Shown: positions 1 through 9,934, counted from the first letter of the stretch. The stretch: DNA of 64,000 nucleotides from Gammaproteobacteria bacterium (GCA_003353945.1 PIVM01000001.1:104514-168513); one strand, 5' to 3'. The notes: generated from the sequence alone by a model not told the origin. A program made the numbers and translations.

Positions 1-1
1 T

Positions 2-94
2 GAGGCGGCGCTTATGATCGGTGAATCGGGAGATATCGATAATCTAGGTGGCCAGGCTTTTGATGTCGTACAACGTTTGCTTCCAAAACCGTAA
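2..94 (+). CDS. C-terminal end of an unidentified protein (partial)
   Basis: An open frame enters from the left edge and stops at a TAA at 92-94, giving 30 residues that end in RLLPKP. The composition looks like real coding sequence, with acidic and hydrophobic residues alternating, but the piece is too short to assign a family. It lies 146 bases upstream of the universal stress protein on the same strand. It could be chance, since no start or ribosome site can be seen. Confidence 0.4.
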   Translation, partial: EAALMIGESGDIDNLGGQAFDVVQRLLPKP

Positions 95-240
95 GCATTC
101 AAGCCCCGGCAATGCCTCAAGAGCACGATGAAATCTAAATATAGTTTCTGAAATCCGCATGCATAAAAATGCTGTAAAGCCACCTTGCCCCATCTTATGA
201 TAGGCTTGAACCAATCCGGTTGATGACAAGGAGGATAATG

Positions 241-1125
241 ATGCAACATATTCTAGTTATTGCTGACCCTGTAGAAGAAAAGCAGCTAGCTTTTCATAAA
301 GCCTTGGATTTTGCCAATAAAACCGGTGCTGATATTCGCGTGCTGGTATTTTGCTATGAATCACTAAAAGACATCGCTGAAAGTCAAAATGAAGCGGATA
401 TGTTTAAGCAGAAAATTATCGATTTTCAAAGTGAGTGGTGGCGCACTTATACCAGTCAACACGCGCCCGGTACAACCAATATTCAGATCAATATTGTCTG
501 GCAAAAAGACATACATTCATGGATTATCGATCATACTCAAACGACGCCTTATGATCTGGTTATTAAAACGGGTCATCGCTCTGAATCGCTATTTTATACA
601 CCCACCGATTGGCATTTGTTTCGCGACTGCTATGCACCTGTTTACTGTGTCACAAAAGAACACAGCAGGCAGAAAAAAGTCATTTTAGCCTGCCTTGATA
701 TTGCGACAGAAAATTACGAAAAAAAACAACTGAACGATTACATCATAGAAGCCGCCTTCCGACTTGCTGTGCAAACAGGTGGTGAATTGCATTGTTGTCA
801 TATCGTTCATATTCCATCTATTGTACGTGAACTGCAACTACTCGATATCACGGCAAAAGTTCACCGGGAAGAAAAAAACGTTATGGCCGTGATGGCGCCT
901 TTGTTGGATGAATATGATATTAAAGCCGATAATATTCATGTTCGTGAAGGTGACCCTGGTCAGGTTGTACCGTCGCTTGCTCGAAAAATCAAAGCCGATT
1001 GTGTGGTTATCGGTTGCCTAGGCCGTAAAGGAATAACAGGAAAGTTTATCGGCAATACAGCAGAAAAGGCAGTCAAGTATCTATTAACCGATCTTTTGGT
1101 TATTAATCACCAAAAGCCTCAATAA
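241..1125 (+). CDS. Tandem-domain universal stress protein (UspE-like)
   Basis: A 294-residue protein made of two consecutive Usp folds, about residues 1-145 and 150-294. The second domain keeps the ATP-binding pattern G-x2-G-x9-G-N-T near the C-terminus (GCLGRKG...GNTAEK). The first domain has lost it. This matches two-domain UspE-type cytoplasmic proteins that respond to starvation and redox stress. AAGGAGG at 228-234 sits before two adjacent ATGs at 238 and 241. I took 241 for better spacing, and 238 is equally possible. It converges on the glutaredoxin-like gene with an 18-base gap. The family is secure, the exact physiological role is not. Confidence 0.9.
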   Translation: MQHILVIADPVEEKQLAFHKALDFANKTGADIRVLVFCYESLKDIAESQNEADMFKQKIIDFQSEWWRTYTSQHAPGTTNIQINIVWQKDIHSWIIDHTQTTPYDLVIKTGHRSESLFYTPTDWHLFRDCYAPVYCVTKEHSRQKKVILACLDIATENYEKKQLNDYIIEAAFRLAVQTGGELHCCHIVHIPSIVRELQLLDITAKVHREEKNVMAVMAPLLDEYDIKADNIHVREGDPGQVVPSLARKIKADCVVIGCLGRKGITGKFIGNTAEKAVKYLLTDLLVINHQKPQ

Positions 1126-1143
1126 AGGGGTTTGGCGAAAGGG

Positions 1144-1524
1144 TTATCTCCCCTCATCCAGTAGCGCCTGCAATAAGTTGTTATCCACCAGTTTTTGCAG
1201 GTCGCTGTAACCGCCAATCAAAACACCCCGGATAAATATCATCGGGAATGTTTGCCAGCCAGCCCACATTTTGATTGCTCCCCGGCGCTTCCATTCCTTG
1301 AAATAACTGCCATATTCCAGGTAATGATAACTGAGACCTTGCTCGTCAAGTAGTTTACGAGCCTTCTTGGGGAAAGGGTTTTGTTGCATACCTACCACGA
1401 CAATATTATTCGCTGAGATGGCTGCGATTATCTCGTCAATTGTATTCTGATACTCTGCTGTGCCACCAATCAGGTGGGCAATATTTGCGTGTATTTTGGA
1501 CTCGTTCAATGTTTTCCTTGTCAT
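1144..1524 (-). CDS. Glutaredoxin-fold protein lacking all cysteines
   Basis: This 126-residue protein has the layout of a monothiol-type glutaredoxin: a first strand and the active-site loop at about residues 42-50, a TFPMIFI cis-proline strand at about 92-98, and a GGYSDL glutathione-binding turn. Where CGFS or CPYC should stand, the sequence reads GMQQNPFP, and there is no cysteine anywhere in the protein. It therefore cannot do dithiol or monothiol exchange. It may still bind glutathione, bind a partner, or act as a scaffold. AGGAGG lies 7 bases upstream of the ATG. The fold is confident, the function unknown. Confidence 0.8.
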   Translation of the reverse strand: MTRKTLNESKIHANIAHLIGGTAEYQNTIDEIIAAISANNIVVVGMQQNPFPKKARKLLDEQGLSYHYLEYGSYFKEWKRRGAIKMWAGWQTFPMIFIRGVLIGGYSDLQKLVDNNLLQALLDEGR

Positions 1525-1569
1525 CTGTTATCCTCCTGCTAAATGGGAAACCAGCTTACTTGTTACATC

Positions 1570-2028
1570 CTAATCTACCGAATATTGCTTAACGAGCAAT
1601 TCCATACCTTCACTTTTAATCACTTCCACTTCAGTGCCGACGGGATAATCCTGGGCTGCTTTAATTTTCCAACGCGTGTCGCCAATTTGTACGCGACACT
1701 GCCCCTGCATGATCGGTTCGTCCAATATCAGACGACGCCCTATCAACTGGGCTGCACGATCGTTAATTGTTGGCTGATCGGTTTTATCGTTAAAGCCTCG
1801 AAAAAAACGCCAGTAAACCCAGGTAAACAATAACGAAGTCAAAGCATAATAAACCAACTGCCACTGCCAGGTGATATCTAGAAAATAAATCAGTACCGAC
1901 ATTAAAAAAGCGGCGAGCGCCAATCCAATGAGAAAGCCTCCCGTCCCCAAGGTTTCGGCGCCAATCAAGAGTAAAGCCAGTACCAGCCAATGCCAGTCTT
2001 GGAGGATCAATGTAAACTCCTCCATCAC
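1570..2028 (-). CDS. NfeD-family membrane protein (YbbK type)
   Basis: A 152-residue protein with hydrophobic segments at about residues 12-32 and 35-75, followed by a soluble C-terminal OB-fold-like region ([18 protein letters not shown] onward). This is the short NfeD type. NfeD proteins pair with SPFH/stomatin proteins in the inner membrane and are linked to membrane microdomain organisation and quality control. Its start overlaps the stop of the upstream SPFH gene by 4 bases (ATGA type), so the two are translationally coupled. Confidence 0.9.
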   Translation of the reverse strand: MMEEFTLILQDWHWLVLALLLIGAETLGTGGFLIGLALAAFLMSVLIYFLDITWQWQLVYYALTSLLFTWVYWRFFRGFNDKTDQPTINDRAAQLIGRRLILDEPIMQGQCRVQIGDTRWKIKAAQDYPVGTEVEVIKSEGMELLVKQYSVD

Positions 2029-2963
2029 GAACCTCTTTCCGCTGTTTTATCCTTACCAAATACGTCGCGACTAATCTCACTGATGCCAGCAATAGAGCCG
2101 ATGACGCTGCTTGCTTCCAGCGGGATCATCATTACTTTGTTGTTCTCAGACTCCGCTAACCGCCCCAAAGCATCAACGTATTTTTGCGCTACAAAATAAT
2201 TGATTGCCTGGCTATTACCCTTGTCGATTGCCTCAGATACCATACGGGTTGCCTCTGCCTCAGCCTGTGCCAGGCGCTCCCTTGCCTCAGCTTCTCTTTT
2301 GGCCGCTTCAAGCTCCCCCTCCGCTTTTAATATCTGTGCCTGTTTTTGTCCCTCTGCCACTTTAATCGCAGCTTCTCTCTCGCCTTCAGCATCTAAAATC
2401 TGCGCTCGTTTATCCCGTTCCGCTTTCATTTGTCGGCCCATCGCTTCGACAAGATCCCGAGGAGGTGAAATATCCCGAATTTCGATCCGCGTGACTTTAA
2501 GTCCCCATGGGTCAGTGGCCTCATCAACCTTTTGTAATAAACTGACATTAATGCGGTCGCGGTTTGATAACATCTCATCAAGCTCCATGGAGCCCAGTAC
2601 TGCCCGAATATTGGTCATTACCAGATTCTGCAATGCCCTCGGTAAATCATTGACCTCATATGAAGCTTTAACTGCATCTTGCACCTGATAAAAACAAACT
2701 GCATCGGTGCTCACCTGGGCGTTATCACTGGAAATCACCTCCTGAGGTGGAATATCGAGTACCTGCTCCATCATATTTTGACGGAAGCCGATCGTATCAA
2801 TAAAGGGGATGATCAGACTTAAACCAGGTTGCAGCGTGCGGGTGTAACGACCAAAACGTTCAACTGTCCAACCATAACCCTGGGGTACCATTTTGGCTCC
2901 GCTATAAATAATAACAACCGTAATGACCAGTACCGCCAGCGCTGAAATGCCTATTCCTTCCAT
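2025..2963 (-). CDS. SPFH/stomatin-family membrane protein (QmcA-like)
   Basis: A 312-residue protein with one N-terminal membrane anchor (about residues 5-23), an SPFH/band-7 domain (about 25-180) and a long Ala/Glu/Arg-rich coiled coil (about 180-245) that drives oligomerisation. Such proteins form large rings on the inner membrane and modulate proteases such as FtsH. AAAGGAG lies 9-10 bases before the ATG. It is first in a two-gene unit with nfeD, the usual arrangement, and diverges from the molybdopterin oxidoreductase across 175 bases. Confidence 0.92.
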   Translation of the reverse strand: MEGIGISALAVLVITVVIIYSGAKMVPQGYGWTVERFGRYTRTLQPGLSLIIPFIDTIGFRQNMMEQVLDIPPQEVISSDNAQVSTDAVCFYQVQDAVKASYEVNDLPRALQNLVMTNIRAVLGSMELDEMLSNRDRINVSLLQKVDEATDPWGLKVTRIEIRDISPPRDLVEAMGRQMKAERDKRAQILDAEGEREAAIKVAEGQKQAQILKAEGELEAAKREAEARERLAQAEAEATRMVSEAIDKGNSQAINYFVAQKYVDALGRLAESENNKVMMIPLEASSVIGSIAGISEISRDVFGKDKTAERGS

Positions 2964-3138
2964 TTCTAAAGTCTCCTTTCATTGCAATTGAGTTGTGAGG
3001 CGCCAAGTATCGCCCTTTTTCCCTCCATGATCCAATTGCTTTTTTGCGTACCACCCTGCTTAACCCGCGAAATATCGCATAGCTCTTGGTGAGGTTCCTA
3101 AGTTATGCTATTGCGCTGATAAAAATTAGGTGGTATCC

Positions 3139-5289
3139 ATGTCAAAACCGAACAAGGTCAAACAAAGCAAAAAATCCTTTTGCCGCATCTGTTCAGCGTA
3201 CTGCGCTATCGATGTGGAAGTGGAAAACAATCGGGTCATCCGTGTAACGGGTGATTCATCCGACCCTGTGACCGGCGGTTATACCTGTATCAAGGGTCGT
3301 GAATATCCCTATCAGGTGCATTCGCCCAATCGTCTGCAAAGCGCACAAAAAAGAATGCCGGATGGCAGCTATCAGGCCATCGCTACCGCGCAAGCACTGG
3401 ACGAAATCGCCCTGCGCTTAAAATCAATTATGGATGAGCATGGGCCCAATGCCATTGCCAGTTTTTGCGGTACGATGGCCTATGCTCATGCGCCCACCGT
3501 GCCAGTAGCCAAGGCTTGGCATGAGGGTATTGGCTCTGTCAATTTCTATTCCACTATGACCATAGATCAGCCAGCCAAGGTGGTCGCTGTGGGGCGACAC
3601 GGCACTTGGGCTGGCGGTTTTCATGCCTTTATTGCGAGCGATGTCGCCTTGTCCATAGGCAATAATCCGCTGGTTTCAGGTTTAAGCCTGCCGGGTGGTC
3701 CTCCAGGTACCAATCCATCACGCACTGTGCGAGATGCCATCAAGCGCGGTCTAAAACTCATTGTGGTTGACCCACGACAAACCGAGTTGGCAAAACTGGC
3801 TAGCTTGCATTTGCAGGTCCGGCCTGGCGAGGACGCCACGCTATTGGCGGGTTTAATGCACATTATTTTTGAAGAAAACCTTCACGATAGAGAATTCTGT
3901 GCAGTTAATGTCGCTGGCATCGACGATATGAAAAGTGCCATTGCCGACTTTACACCGGCCTATGTTGCCGAACGTTGTGGCGTACCTGTTGAACAAGTAT
4001 TGGAAGCTGCACGCCTTTTTGCACAGGGACCAAAGGGTTGTGCTTCCTCCGGTACCGGTCCGGATATGTCGCCTCATGCCTGCTTGACGGAACATTTATT
4101 AAATAGCCTTAATAGCATTTGTGGCCGTTACAATCGGGTGGGTGAGCCCGTGCCCAATGCCGGTGTGCTGTCAGCGACTTTACCGCGTTTAGGGCAGCCC
4201 ATTCCCGGTGAACTACTGCCGGAGTTTTTTCATATTGGCCAGGGACAGAAATCCCGTGTTAGCGATCTGTATCGTGTCTGTGGGGAAATGCCTTCGGGTA
4301 CGCTGGCGGAAGAAATTCTGCAACCTGGAGAGGGCCAGATCCGAGCACTACTGACCGTCGGTGCTAATCCACTGGTCGCATTGCCGGATCAGCAAAAAAT
4401 CAGCGCAGCATTGAATGCCTTAGATTTTCATGTCTGTGTTGATATTGAAATGAGTGCAACCGCGCACACGGCTGATTATGTCTTAGCGGCTCAACACGCT
4501 CTTGAACGTGAAGATGCGACTGATTTTATGGATATGTTTTATGAAGTGCCCTATGCCAACTACACCCAAGCAGTCATTGAACCTGAAGGTGATGTCATCG
4601 AAGACTGGCAGGTATATCTTGAGCTGGCCAAGCGTCTGGATAGCACAATAACGCTAGATGCTGGCGAGGTCGATATAGCAAAACCTGTTAATAAACTGGA
4701 TATTCTAAAATACTACAAGCCCGAAACACGCATCTCCATCGACGATGTTCGAGCAAAAGGGCATGGTGCCATCTACGAACTTGATGTCAAGGTCGAACCG
4801 CCTATTCCCGGCATGGAGGCCCAATTGCAGTTAGTACCCGAAGGCATCATCGAAGAGTTGCGTGAGCTGCGCAATGAACTCAGTGCAGCTGCGCAACTGG
4901 CCAGTGGACACTTCAGTCATCAGATGATTTGTAGCAGACTGCAACAAACGGCTAATTCTATTGGACAAAGCTATCCAGGTTTGCGGCAAGAGGGGCAAAC
5001 CAACCACGCACATCTACACCCGGATGATTTACATGCTGCCGGTATTCTGGATAACGGTCTGGTGCATATTGAATCCAAGCATGGACAAATCACGGCCGTC
5101 GCCAAGGCTGATGAGCGACTACGACCAGGCGTGGTATCCATCGCTCACTGCTGGGGTGATAGGGAGGGAGATGTGCGTGAAGTGGGTGTGAATACAAATC
5201 GTTTAATTGGCTGGAATGAAGGCATGGACCCGATCACAGGTCAACCGAGAATGTCGGCAATACCGGTCAGTATTGCCAAGGCGGAGTGA
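3139..5289 (+). CDS. Cytoplasmic molybdopterin oxidoreductase, formate dehydrogenase-like
   Basis: A 716-residue single-subunit member of the DMSO reductase superfamily. The N-terminus carries a [4Fe-4S] motif (Cys15, Cys18, Cys22, Cys50), followed by the bis-MGD catalytic region and a C-terminal cofactor-binding domain from about residue 600 (HLHPDD...VVSIAHCWGD). There is no twin-arginine signal, so it should act in the cytoplasm. The substrate cannot be read from the sequence; formate dehydrogenase, acetylene hydratase-like and BisC-like enzymes all share this layout. An upstream GTG at 3130 is in frame, but TAGGTGG at 3127-3133 favours the ATG at 3139. No electron-transfer partner gene is adjacent. 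A second enzyme of this superfamily lies at 26534-28738. Confidence 0.88.
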   Translation: MSKPNKVKQSKKSFCRICSAYCAIDVEVENNRVIRVTGDSSDPVTGGYTCIKGREYPYQVHSPNRLQSAQKRMPDGSYQAIATAQALDEIALRLKSIMDEHGPNAIASFCGTMAYAHAPTVPVAKAWHEGIGSVNFYSTMTIDQPAKVVAVGRHGTWAGGFHAFIASDVALSIGNNPLVSGLSLPGGPPGTNPSRTVRDAIKRGLKLIVVDPRQTELAKLASLHLQVRPGEDATLLAGLMHIIFEENLHDREFCAVNVAGIDDMKSAIADFTPAYVAERCGVPVEQVLEAARLFAQGPKGCASSGTGPDMSPHACLTEHLLNSLNSICGRYNRVGEPVPNAGVLSATLPRLGQPIPGELLPEFFHIGQGQKSRVSDLYRVCGEMPSGTLAEEILQPGEGQIRALLTVGANPLVALPDQQKISAALNALDFHVCVDIEMSATAHTADYVLAAQHALEREDATDFMDMFYEVPYANYTQAVIEPEGDVIEDWQVYLELAKRLDSTITLDAGEVDIAKPVNKLDILKYYKPETRISIDDVRAKGHGAIYELDVKVEPPIPGMEAQLQLVPEGIIEELRELRNELSAAAQLASGHFSHQMICSRLQQTANSIGQSYPGLRQEGQTNHAHLHPDDLHAAGILDNGLVHIESKHGQITAVAKADERLRPGVVSIAHCWGDREGDVREVGVNTNRLIGWNEGMDPITGQPRMSAIPVSIAKAE

Positions 5290-5394
5290 TAGTTTGGCAA
5301 CCTAGCCTACGGAAATCGCTCCTCTGGCCACGTTACAAGCTCCTTGCAATACAATCGATAACTCATTCGTATAGGAAATAGGTAAGAGAAGAAG

Positions 5395-5434
5395 CCTAAC
5401 TACTCCGTCCAAATAGGAGGACGAAGTAGTTAGG
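5395..5434. terminator. Strong hairpin between convergent genes
   Basis: A 16-base arm (5395-5410) pairs with 5419-5434, with one G-U wobble and an 8-base loop. It sits between the stop of the molybdopterin oxidoreductase and the stop of the OmpA-like gene and could end both transcripts. It lacks a long T tract on either side. Confidence 0.6.
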
Positions 5435-5439
5435 ACGGC

Positions 5440-6723
5440 TTATTTCACCTGTTTTACTAATAGCGCCTCCACGACAGCCATAACTCGTCGATTTGTTTGT
5501 CTGCCCTCAACGGTATCATTAGTTTCTATAGGCCGATCTTCACCATAACCTTTCGCTTCAACGCGGAAAGGATCAATACCAAATTCTTTAACTAGCATCT
5601 GCGCTATCGTCTCAGCACGCCTTTGTGACAGGGTTTTGTTGTATTCGTCAGGACCGAGGCCATCGGAGTGCCCTTCAATAGTAACCTTAGTCAATGGGTA
5701 TTCGTTCATGAAGAGGGCCACTTTTTCAACCTCCGGACGATGCTCGGGTCTGGAATAGGATGAATTGGCATCAAACTGCACATTTAAACGTACGCTAACC
5801 GTCTCAGTAAGCACCGCATAGCAGCCTAGTGCATCCACTTTCGCACCAAGCTTGGTACCCGGACAAACATCTCGTGAGTTGATTACACCGTCTCGGTCCC
5901 TATCTCGGGAACATCCCCGCTTATCGATATCTGCGCCTTTCCAGGTATTGAGACACTCATCGGCATAATCACTGATACCATCACCATCACTATCGTTAGC
6001 ACACCCCCTACTATCAACTTTCAAACCTAGTGGTGTATTAGGGCAGTCATCATCTGGATTGAGCACCGAATCTTTGTCATCGTCAAGAGCGCAACCGAGT
6101 GTATCGACAGGATAATCCCTGAGAGTACCAGGACAGTAGTCTCGAAAGGCTCTAACATTATCCCCATCGGCATCTTGCTGGCCATGCGAGCCTGTGCCAA
6201 ATTGATAGGCTAGGGTAATTGCAAATGCCGCGTCAACAAGTCCATCATCTAAACCATAAAAAGCACGCACATCAGAGCGCAACTTCCAGTTAGTGGTTAT
6301 ATGGTATTTTATGCCAGCTCCGACATTGGCCTGCGTCTCATCAGCTTGACTATGCTGATCTTTCAACTCACTGCTGCCCATTCCAAGAATGACATAGGGT
6401 TGGATTTGCTTATTTGCCAATTCATAGTAATAAAAGCCGTTGAAATGATTATGCACAAAATCATAATTAGGCAGTTCTCGAGTGTATTCATGATCTGTAC
6501 GAATCTTTGCATAGACTAACTCGAAACCCCATGTGCGATCATACTGAAATCCTCCAGCTACAGCTGTATACAGATTTTCATTTAACTCCCTCTTACTATC
6601 GAAGGTGTAGTAGCCCAGCGAAGAGGCCAAGTAGAAATCATGCTTTGTGAAGTTTTCAGCGTATAGCTGCTGACTAAAAAGTACGATAGTTGCGAGAATC
6701 ACTTTCCATGGAACGCGCATCAT
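5440..6723 (-). CDS. OmpA-family outer membrane protein with calcium-type (TSP3) repeats
   Basis: A secreted protein of about 427 residues. The signal peptide ends near QQLYA, an N-terminal 8-stranded barrel-like region covers about 20-185, several Asp-rich thrombospondin type-3 repeats cover about 190-300 (repeated DxDxDG...D.CP), and an OmpA-like peptidoglycan-binding domain covers about 310-420 (IEGHSDGLG... QRRA... NRRV). It matches OprF/OmpA-type porins that tether the outer membrane to peptidoglycan. An ATG at 6741 is in frame, but AGAGG six bases before 6723 and the better signal peptide favour 6723. Confidence 0.9.
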   Translation of the reverse strand: MMRVPWKVILATIVLFSQQLYAENFTKHDFYLASSLGYYTFDSKRELNENLYTAVAGGFQYDRTWGFELVYAKIRTDHEYTRELPNYDFVHNHFNGFYYYELANKQIQPYVILGMGSSELKDQHSQADETQANVGAGIKYHITTNWKLRSDVRAFYGLDDGLVDAAFAITLAYQFGTGSHGQQDADGDNVRAFRDYCPGTLRDYPVDTLGCALDDDKDSVLNPDDDCPNTPLGLKVDSRGCANDSDGDGISDYADECLNTWKGADIDKRGCSRDRDRDGVINSRDVCPGTKLGAKVDALGCYAVLTETVSVRLNVQFDANSSYSRPEHRPEVEKVALFMNEYPLTKVTIEGHSDGLGPDEYNKTLSQRRAETIAQMLVKEFGIDPFRVEAKGYGEDRPIETNDTVEGRQTNRRVMAVVEALLVKQVK

Positions 6724-6959
6724 AGAAAACCTCTTTTGCATGTCGCAGTGCTGCTCGAATGTTCTTATCAGGAATTCGCGTGGATTGAATCGAAATGAAA
6801 TGACAAAAATGACTATTCTTTATGCTATCACCTTAAGATTCTGGAAACAAAAGATTGTCCTAAGATTGCGGCACGTTTTGGTCCAGATTTGAGGCGTATC
6901 AAGGGGAACAGAATCTGATAAGAACCACCTTGGTTAAGCTGCCGACAGTTTCTTACTAT

Positions 6960-8168
6960 TCACTGCGAATTATTCAGGTGAAGCTCCAAGAGCTTAAATA
7001 CATCCTCATTCGGATAACCATCCGCAATTATCTTGTGAGCCGATTGCAAAGCCTGGATAGAGCGGCGCGTATCCGGCCCCAAAATACCATCCACGGCACC
7101 ATTATGAATACCTCTTTCCTGCATTCGTCGCTGCAATGCTTCAACGTCTGTTCTGCTTAATCGCGGTGCATCAGCGGGTGGCGGAAACCTGAGCTTCCCT
7201 GCTCCATTGATACGATCAGCCATGACACCAACGGCAATACCGTAAAACTGCGAGCGATTCCAACGAAGTATGACCTCGAAATTTTCATATACCAGAAATG
7301 CTGGCCCGCGATGACCTGCTGGCACAATCAACGAGGCCTTTAGGGGTAAATCGGGCAAACCAAACCCATCCGCTGTCTTAACGCCTAGGCGCTTCCATTC
7401 CTGCAATGAGTGTTCACTACGTTTGGCCATATCAGACAAAAAATAATCTTCCGGTAGTTTTACTTCCCGCCCCCAGCGCAGTCCCGACTGCCAGCCCAAG
7501 GCTAATAAAAAATTTGCAGCAGAAGTAAGAGCGTCTGTTTCGCTCTGCCACAGATCTACACGGCCATCACCATCACCATCGCGGGCATATTGCCGATAGG
7601 CCGAGGGCATAAACTGCGTATGTCCCATTGCACCCGCCCAGGAACCTCGCATATGCTTTGGCGGGAATCCGAACTGATCCATCAGGCGAAGCGCTTCAAA
7701 CAATTCCAGCGTAAAAAAGGCACTACGACGTTGATCGCAGGCCAGTGTCGCCAAGGAATCGAGCACCGGCATTCGTCCAAGGTAATTGCCATAATTGGTT
7801 TCCAGACCCCAAAAGGCGATAAGATACTGTGCAGGTACGCCATACAGCGTTGTTAGTCGCCTCAACAAGCCTTTGTGTTTTACCAGCAAGGTTCTACCAC
7901 GTTTGACCTGCTTGTCAGTAACACGCTTGTTGAAATAGTTGGCAAATGTTTCTGTGAATTCCGGTTGACGTCTATCCAGCTCGATTACTCTGGGTACATA
8001 CTCAAGCTCTCCCAGCACTGTTTCAATCATTTCCGCAGGAACACCTTCTTTTTTGGCTTGATGTTGAAGTGAAAGAATACAGTCAGCAAATTCCTGTGCA
8101 AACACAATGGTTGGGCCAAGAGTCAATCCGAAAATCAATAACTTTTTATAAAGCGTTTTTACTGACAT
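6960..8168 (-). CDS. Periplasmic lytic murein transglycosylase (MltB-like) with peptidoglycan-binding domain
   Basis: A 402-residue exported enzyme that cleaves peptidoglycan glycan strands to 1,6-anhydro products. It has a signal peptide of about 24 residues ending IVFA, an SLT_2/MltB catalytic domain of about 27-320 with the likely catalytic Glu123 in FWGLETNYG, and a C-terminal PG_binding_1 domain of about 335-400 (GILGPDTRRSIQALQ). There is no lipobox, so it is probably soluble in the periplasm. It is followed, with a short gap, by the ABC-transporter genes on the same strand. Confidence 0.93.
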   Translation of the reverse strand: MSVKTLYKKLLIFGLTLGPTIVFAQEFADCILSLQHQAKKEGVPAEMIETVLGELEYVPRVIELDRRQPEFTETFANYFNKRVTDKQVKRGRTLLVKHKGLLRRLTTLYGVPAQYLIAFWGLETNYGNYLGRMPVLDSLATLACDQRRSAFFTLELFEALRLMDQFGFPPKHMRGSWAGAMGHTQFMPSAYRQYARDGDGDGRVDLWQSETDALTSAANFLLALGWQSGLRWGREVKLPEDYFLSDMAKRSEHSLQEWKRLGVKTADGFGLPDLPLKASLIVPAGHRGPAFLVYENFEVILRWNRSQFYGIAVGVMADRINGAGKLRFPPPADAPRLSRTDVEALQRRMQERGIHNGAVDGILGPDTRRSIQALQSAHKIIADGYPNEDVFKLLELHLNNSQ

Positions 8169-8186
8169 TGTCGTCTACTATTACCT

Positions 8187-9098
8187 TTAAGACTGGGCAA
8201 ATAACTTTTCTTCCAGGCTTTTTCCCTTAAGCAATTGCCGATATTCCCACCCATTATCGGCGACACAGCGAAGAAGCAGCTGATCAAACATGGGCGCTAT
8301 TTGTGCATCATATTTTATAAGATATTCATTTTTCTGTTTTTGCTCTACACTCACAAAACCCTTAAGCAACTGTAACTTCTCTGCCAATCCTTCTGCCGAA
8401 CCATTTGCTAACAGTAGAGTAAGATAGCTCTTCTGCTGAGCACTTGACGCCTGTTCCGTTTGTGGCTGTAACCGACCTTGCTCTAGAAATAATACGTTGT
8501 GGCACAGCTTCTCCAATTCCGATAGATTATGAGAGCTGATAATAAAGGTCGTTTGGTCCGATAGATTAGAAATCACCTGACGTAAATGGCGAGCATTTCC
8601 TGGGTCCAGCCCCGCTGTCGGCTCATCCAGCAACACTAACTCTGGTGTACCTATCAATGCCTGGGCAATAGCGGCCCGTTTGCCCATGCCATGACTAAGC
8701 GCCTCTGGCTTTTCATAAATAAGCTGCTCAAGTTTGACTAATTCCAATACCCTGTCGACTTCATGTAGCGCTGCTTTGCCGGTAAAGCCTTGCAGTTGTG
8801 CATAGAATGCCAGTTGTCTTCTAACCGTCAAACGCGGATCAAATCGAGCATCCTGTGGCAAAGCGGACAACTTGCCAAAGGTCTTTTTTCCACCGGGAGC
8901 GCCTTCAAAAACCGTGACACGACCTGCACTGGGACGAATAAATCCACTTAAAATGCTCAGCAACGTTGTTTTTCCGGCTCCATTAGGCCCAACCAGAGCG
9001 ACTGGGTCACCTGCCGTTATTTCAAAGCTGACCTGGTCCAGTGCTTTGTTGTTTCCATATGATTTGCTGAGATCCTGACAACTTGCAAGTGTAGTCAT
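8187..9098 (-). CDS. ABC transporter ATP-binding protein
   Basis: A 303-residue ATPase with Walker A (GPNGAGKTT), a divergent signature (LSHGMGKRAA in place of LSGGQ), Walker B (LVLLDEPTAGLDP) and the switch histidine in ISSHNLSELE. It energises the membrane subunit encoded just upstream, with which it overlaps by 4 bases (ATGA at 9095-9098). AGGAGG lies just before this ATG. The frame stays open a further 162 bases into the permease gene, but that is overlap, not protein. The likely role is export of a small solute or lipid, as in NosFY-type or multidrug exporters. The substrate is unknown. Confidence 0.9.
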   Translation of the reverse strand: MTTLASCQDLSKSYGNNKALDQVSFEITAGDPVALVGPNGAGKTTLLSILSGFIRPSAGRVTVFEGAPGGKKTFGKLSALPQDARFDPRLTVRRQLAFYAQLQGFTGKAALHEVDRVLELVKLEQLIYEKPEALSHGMGKRAAIAQALIGTPELVLLDEPTAGLDPGNARHLRQVISNLSDQTTFIISSHNLSELEKLCHNVLFLEQGRLQPQTEQASSAQQKSYLTLLLANGSAEGLAEKLQLLKGFVSVEQKQKNEYLIKYDAQIAPMFDQLLLRCVADNGWEYRQLLKGKSLEEKLFAQS

Positions 9099-9934
9099 AA
9101 TGCCCTCCTGCTCATCACATAACGACCACCAGCCAATAACACAACGGTTTGAATCAATGGAATATGAGCAAGAGAGAACACCTCCCGTTGAGCGAGTCCC
9201 GCCAACGGTTTTAGCTGAACACCAGGTATCAGCACGCTTAAGACCTCCAAAGGTGCCCAAAATTTCGCCAAAGCATTAAGCAAACCGGTAATTAATATGC
9301 AAGCTAGAACAGCCCACAATATCGCTTGTCGGGCAGAATTGACCGTTGCTGATAGCAGTGCCATCAGGGCGGCAAAGGGCATAACGACCAGCCACAGGTT
9401 CAAGCTAATAATAAAAAAAGAGTTTAGGTAGTCATACTGCATTGAGCCGTCACGCCACACAAGCACGATGACGATGCTGAGCAGGGTTAGTAGTATCAAT
9501 ATCAATAGATTTATCGTAAAACCGATAAATCGACCAAAAAAGATTTCATCTCGACTGGCGCGCAGAGCAAGAAAACGCAATGTCCCGCGCTCACGGTCAG
9601 AGGCTGTTTGATCAGCTGTAAGCACCAAAGCAAGCACAGGGAACAGATAGAGCACAACACGCCAGTACACTGCGAACTCTGGGGCAGACCACAGCATGAC
9701 TGATCCGAGCCCAAGCGAGTCGAAAACTGAATCGGCCATTTCGTTTTCCTGCCCAGCGTACACCATATCAATTGCTGACATCATTGGGTAACGCAATATC
9801 AAGTACCATAGTAGCAACAGTGTAAATACCGATAGCAAGCCTCTTGGCCTACAAAACTGGCGTAGAATTTCTTGTTGCGCTACCAACAGTAATCGAGTCA
9901 TAGACGTGAATATCATTTTAGGGTTTACTAGCAT
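9095..9934 (-). CDS. ABC-2 type transporter permease (NosY-like)
   Basis: A 279-residue integral membrane protein with about six hydrophobic segments (residues about 35-52, 90-110, 140-162, 172-200, 208-228 and 250-270). The loop ADQTASDRERGTLRFLALR is characteristic of ABC-2/NosY permeases. It is the membrane partner of the ATPase encoded directly downstream with a 4-base overlap. No periplasmic accessory gene is nearby, and the substrate cannot be predicted. Alternative in-frame ATGs at codons 7 and 12 are possible. Confidence 0.87.
   Translation of the reverse strand: MLVNPKMIFTSMTRLLLVAQQEILRQFCRPRGLLSVFTLLLLWYLILRYPMMSAIDMVYAGQENEMADSVFDSLGLGSVMLWSAPEFAVYWRVVLYLFPVLALVLTADQTASDRERGTLRFLALRASRDEIFFGRFIGFTINLLILILLTLLSIVIVLVWRDGSMQYDYLNSFFIISLNLWLVVMPFAALMALLSATVNSARQAILWAVLACILITGLLNALAKFWAPLEVLSVLIPGVQLKPLAGLAQREVFSLAHIPLIQTVVLLAGGRYVMSRRAL

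Noticed and set aside
2200-2688. 162-codon plus-strand frame opposite the SPFH gene
   Set aside because: It is the antisense of the Ala/Glu-rich coiled coil, rich in Ser/Ala by reflection, with no ribosome site. The SPFH gene explains the sequence.
9099-9260. 54-codon N-terminal extension of the ABC ATPase
   Set aside because: It lies inside the permease gene in another frame. The ATG at 9098 has the ribosome site and the normal protein start.
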